DNA from: Ensifer oleiphilus
GTDB lineage: Bacteria > Pseudomonadota > Alphaproteobacteria > Rhizobiales > Rhizobiaceae
NCBI RefSeq assembly: GCF_013371465.1
Contig: NZ_JABWDU010000002.1
Location: forward strand, 537,666 to 601,665
DNA: 64,000 nt
Direction: 5' to 3'
Below the pieces are notes generated by a model, which had not been told where the DNA came from, did no database searches, and saw only the letters and a program-made list of their open reading frames with translations. Below, piece after piece: positions 61,582-64,000 of this stretch. How positions within the stretch are numbered: the stretch's first letter is position 1; each line of letters opens with the position of its first letter. Both the position numbers and the translations under genes were made by a program.

Positions 61582-62955
61582 ATGGCGGGGATATCGGGGT
61601 TGCAGCGTCAGCCGCAGACTTTGCGGCTTGCGGAAATCGTCAGCGCACTCAGCTACGCGCTCGACCTGACGGACGGCCAGCCGGCGGGCCACAGCGTGCG
61701 CTGCTGCTGGATCGGCATGCATCTTGGCGAAAGGCTTGGCCTTTCCGACGCCGAGAAGCATGATCTCTACTACACCCTGTTGTTGAAGGACCTCGGCTGC
61801 AGCAGCAACGCGGCCCGCATCTGCAAGCTGTTTGCCACCAGCGACCATGATTTCAAACGCAACGCCAAGCTGATCGACAACAGCTTCACCCAGGTTCTCG
61901 GCTTCATCGCCGCCAATACCGCCGTGCGCTCGGGCTTGGCGGTCAAGCTGCGCACGGTGCTGAGCCTGGCGATGAGCGGCGGCAAGATCGACCGGGAGCT
62001 GATTGAAACCCGCTGCGAACGCGGCGCCGAGATCGCGCGCCGCATGCGCTTTTCCGAGCCGGTCGCCAAAGCCATCCTCGATCTCGACGAGCATTGGGAC
62101 GGTCGCGGCCAGCCGCTCGGGCGCAAGGGCGCGGAGATCTCGCCGCTGGCGCGCATTGCGCTTCTGGCCCAGGTCGTCGATGTCTTCTACATCACCTCCG
62201 GCCGCAAGGCCGCCTGTCGCGAAGTTCGCCGTCGCGCCGGAAAATGGTTCGATCCGCATCTGGCTTCGGTCTTCGAAGACATCGCGGCTGACCCCGATCT
62301 CTGGTCGGCGCTGCAGGATCCACAGCTCGATAGCCGCGTCTTTGCGCTCGAGCCCGCCGGGTTTTCGCAGGCTGTGGACGAGGACCTGCTCGACGACATC
62401 GCCGACGGCTTCGCCCAGGTCATCGACGCCAAGAGCCCGTTTACCAGCGGCCACAGCAAGCGCGTGGCGCTCTTTGCCGATCTGATCGCGACGGAACTCG
62501 GCTTCAGCCGCGCACGCAAACGCTGGCTGGTGCGCGGCGCATTGCTGCACGACATCGGCAAGCTCGGCGTTTCCAACGAGGTCCTGGACAAGCCCGCCAA
62601 GCTCGACCCGCAGGAATGGGCGGCGATGAAGAGCCACCCCGACCTCGGCGCGGGCATCCTGGAGCGGATCGACGCCTTTCGAAGGCTCGCGACAATCGCC
62701 CGCAATCATCATGAGAAGCTCGACGGCAGCGGCTACCCACAGGGCCTGTCGGGCGGCGAACTCGACCTCGAAACGCGCATCGTCACGGTCGCCGATATCT
62801 TCGACGCCCTGACGGCCGACCGGCCCTACCGCGCCGCCATGCCGGCCTCAAAGGCGCTGGCGATCATGGCAGCCGATGTCGGGGTCGGCCTCGACCCCGC
62901 CTGTTACGACGCCTTGACGCGCGCTCTGCAGGGCCTGGAAGCCAAGGCCGCCTAG
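61582..62955 (+). CDS. HD-GYP domain protein with degenerate N-terminal copy
   Basis: 457 residues. The C-terminal half is a complete HD-GYP phosphodiesterase: H291 in TSGHSKRVALF, HD pair H323-D324 (LLHDIGKLG), HHEKLDGSGYP (376-386), typical of c-di-GMP hydrolysis. The N-terminal half (17-200) follows the same order but degraded: K69-D70 in place of HD (LLLKDLGC) and EHWDGRGQP in place of HHE-GYP. Acts in cytoplasm, no membrane segment, no receiver domain. ATG at 61582; a TTG at 61564 is possible. Stand-alone after the racemase gene. Confidence 0.93.
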   Translation: MAGISGLQRQPQTLRLAEIVSALSYALDLTDGQPAGHSVRCCWIGMHLGERLGLSDAEKHDLYYTLLLKDLGCSSNAARICKLFATSDHDFKRNAKLIDNSFTQVLGFIAANTAVRSGLAVKLRTVLSLAMSGGKIDRELIETRCERGAEIARRMRFSEPVAKAILDLDEHWDGRGQPLGRKGAEISPLARIALLAQVVDVFYITSGRKAACREVRRRAGKWFDPHLASVFEDIAADPDLWSALQDPQLDSRVFALEPAGFSQAVDEDLLDDIADGFAQVIDAKSPFTSGHSKRVALFADLIATELGFSRARKRWLVRGALLHDIGKLGVSNEVLDKPAKLDPQEWAAMKSHPDLGAGILERIDAFRRLATIARNHHEKLDGSGYPQGLSGGELDLETRIVTVADIFDALTADRPYRAAMPASKALAIMAADVGVGLDPACYDALTRALQGLEAKAA

Positions 62956-62966
62956 CGCCACGAACA

Positions 62967-63017
62967 TATGCAAAAACAAAGCGCTACGACGCCTTCGCGA
63001 CTCACTTTGCGAACGGC
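62967..63017 (+). repeat. Diverged mosaic element
   Basis: ATATGCAAAAACAAAGCGCT, then ACGACGCC...GCGAACGGCG follows the order of the second half of the copy at 23310 (ATGCAGCAAATATAAAGCG). It covers the 3' ends of two convergent genes. Confidence 0.4.
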
Positions 63018-63029
63018 GGACCTTGACCC

Positions 63030-63404
63030 TTAGAGGCTTTGTACCCCGCTGCGACGCCCGCGAAGGCCGATGCAATTGCCCCAGGGGTCGCGGACCTGAC
63101 ACATCCAAAACTCGTCCTCGATCGCCAGCGGACCGCGATAGAGCGGTGCGCCCAGATCGTTGAAATGGGCAAGCGCCCGGTCGAAATCCTCGACCTGCCA
63201 ATAGACGACCGTACCGGCCGCGCCGCTTGCCACCTTCTCATCCGCCGGCACGATTTCCAGATGGGTCGAGCCAATCTTCAGATAGTCGAAATCGAAAGCC
63301 TCCAGCCGGCGCCGTTCGGCGCTCGGGAAGGCACGCTGGTACCAGGAAAGCCCCGCCTCCACATCGGCGACATGCACCAGAACGGCAGACACGAATACAG
63401 TCAT
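63030..63404 (-). CDS. VOC-family (glyoxalase/bleomycin resistance-like) protein
   Basis: 124 residues with two beta-alpha-beta-beta-beta modules: VFVSAVLVHVADVEAGLSWY, THLEIVPAD, VVYWQVEDFDRALAHFNDLG and VRDPWGNCIGLRGRR. The H..E metal set is partly recognisable. Family role: metal-dependent isomerase, hydrolase or resistance protein; substrate unknown. GAGGA five bases before the ATG at 63404. Convergent with the HD-GYP gene. Confidence 0.87.
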   Translation of the reverse strand: MTVFVSAVLVHVADVEAGLSWYQRAFPSAERRRLEAFDFDYLKIGSTHLEIVPADEKVASGAAGTVVYWQVEDFDRALAHFNDLGAPLYRGPLAIEDEFWMCQVRDPWGNCIGLRGRRSGVQSL

Positions 63405-63609
63405 GGGCATCCTCGTCATGGGGCGAATCGAGCCGTACGGCCTCGTCGAAAGAGGCGGCCTTATACAGCCTGGATGCGCCGCCCCCAAAGCATTTCAGCC
63501 GACACTGCCCAACCTCTCCGGGCAAGGACATGGGTAAGGCGAAGGACAAGGGAGGCAAGCAGACGTGCCAGACAGGCGCCCTCGTGAATGTGGCCTGAGG
63601 CGGGGTGCG

Positions 63610-64000
63610 TCAGGCCCGCACCGGCACCGCCGCTGCCACGCTCGACCGATGACCTTCGTCCTTAACACGCGCCCAGTCGCACTCCTTCAGCCCCGCGGCC
63701 GCGAAGGGATCGATCAGTGTGCCCGACACGATCGATGCCAGCAGCGCCGGCGCCGGCGGGATGCGGGCGATCGTCGCCACCAGCCGGTCGCGCAGCCAGG
63801 CAAGGGCTGTCGAATCCGACTGGTAGAAGGGGGTGAAGGCGAGAGACAGCATCTGGAATAGCGCCATATGGTTGCGCCGTGCCCGGCCATAGGCGGCAAG
63901 GGCTGCGTCGATGTCATCGGTGCGCGACAGAGCATGGGCAAGCGTCGCCGCATCGATCAACGCCATGTTGGCGCCCTGCCCCAGTTGCGGGCTGGTCGAA
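63610..64000 (-). CDS. FAD-dependent monooxygenase, C-terminal part (cut by window edge)
   Basis: Only the last 130 codons are inside the window. They include GQGANMALIDAATLAHAL, the FAD-contacting motif of UbiH/salicylate hydroxylase-type monooxygenases, followed by a helical C-terminus. The enzyme hydroxylates or epoxidises aromatic or related substrates with NAD(P)H. N-terminal FAD domain lies beyond 64000. Substrate unknown. Confidence 0.82.
   Translation of the reverse strand, partial: STSPQLGQGANMALIDAATLAHALSRTDDIDAALAAYGRARRNHMALFQMLSLAFTPFYQSDSTALAWLRDRLVATIARIPPAPALLASIVSGTLIDPFAAAGLKECDWARVKDEGHRSSVAAAVPVRA

Overview
The window is GC-rich alphaproteobacterial chromosome-type DNA, most probably from a Rhizobiaceae member (Ensifer/Sinorhizobium, Rhizobium or Shinella-like). 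The evidence is the high GC content, rhizobial-type intergenic mosaic repeats scattered between genes, and a gene mix typical of that family: many one-component regulators beside small catabolic cassettes, organic hydroperoxide resistance genes, DUF1254 and DUF3095 proteins, and cyclases with TPR domains. No rRNA, tRNA, phage, insertion sequence or CRISPR array was found. Core genes (ilvC, cold-shock gene) sit among accessory cassettes, so this reads as a chromosomal arm rather than a plasmid or island.

Layout. 1-7.1 kb: small hypothetical genes, a cold-shock protein, an exported class D beta-lactamase, a divergent HxlR regulator/NADP-dependent reductase pair, a lipoprotein and a persulfide dioxygenase-rhodanese fusion. 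A candidate small RNA with two CCUCCC-displaying hairpins and a strong terminator lies at about 3.72-3.88 kb. 7.3-10.2 kb: 1-Cys peroxiredoxin and an adenylate cyclase with FlgO/TolB-N-like and TPR domains. 10.7-16 kb: a BKACE (3-keto acid cleavage)/VOC/double-CMD/membrane protein cluster, convergent with a winged-helix TPR membrane protein. 16.3-18 kb: LysR regulator divergent from an SDR that lacks the usual YxxxK pair. 18-23.3 kb: MYG1 protein, DUF1254 protein, MarR-GNAT fusion with a 38-bp operator palindrome, LysE exporter and a small exported protein. 23.4-28.4 kb: oxidoreductase plus two TIM-barrel sugar isomerases, divergent from a LacI regulator with visible operators, then a small XRE protein.

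28.6-33.2 kb: a Tat-exported arylsulfatase, ilvC and a TetR regulator with its palindrome. 33.4-40.5 kb: a hypothetical gene, LysR/EamA pair, MacAB-type efflux system, membrane protein and S51 peptidase. 40.6-45.1 kb: GFA-family protein, PLP-dependent dehydratase, SDR, and an AsnC regulator divergent from a Gate-domain membrane protein. 45.3-47.7 kb: a second arylsulfatase with a Sec signal. 48-52.7 kb: FtrA-type regulator divergent from a rhodanese, GNAT, DUF1801 and an HlyD-type adaptor with a small membrane partner. 53-56 kb: type II NADH dehydrogenase divergent from an orphan histidine kinase. 56.3-59.6 kb: two ohr paralogues with duplicated promoters/operators, a DUF3095 cyclase-like gene between them, and ohrR. 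59.8-64 kb: a small protein, a second AsnC regulator divergent from an aspartate/glutamate racemase, a tandem HD-GYP protein, a VOC protein, and the C-terminus of an FAD monooxygenase running off the right edge.

How the genes work together. A recurring theme is thiol/peroxide and sulfur chemistry: 1-Cys peroxiredoxin, two Ohr enzymes with OhrR, persulfide dioxygenase-rhodanese, a second rhodanese and two sulfatases. A second theme is locally regulated catabolic or export cassettes, each with its own divergent regulator and often a readable palindrome. A third is nucleotide signalling: a class III cyclase, the DUF3095 cyclase relative and HD-GYP. The strongest candidates for undescribed biology are the ohr-DUF3095-ohrR-ohr block, the anti-Shine-Dalgarno sRNA candidate, and the BKACE/VOC/CMD cluster.
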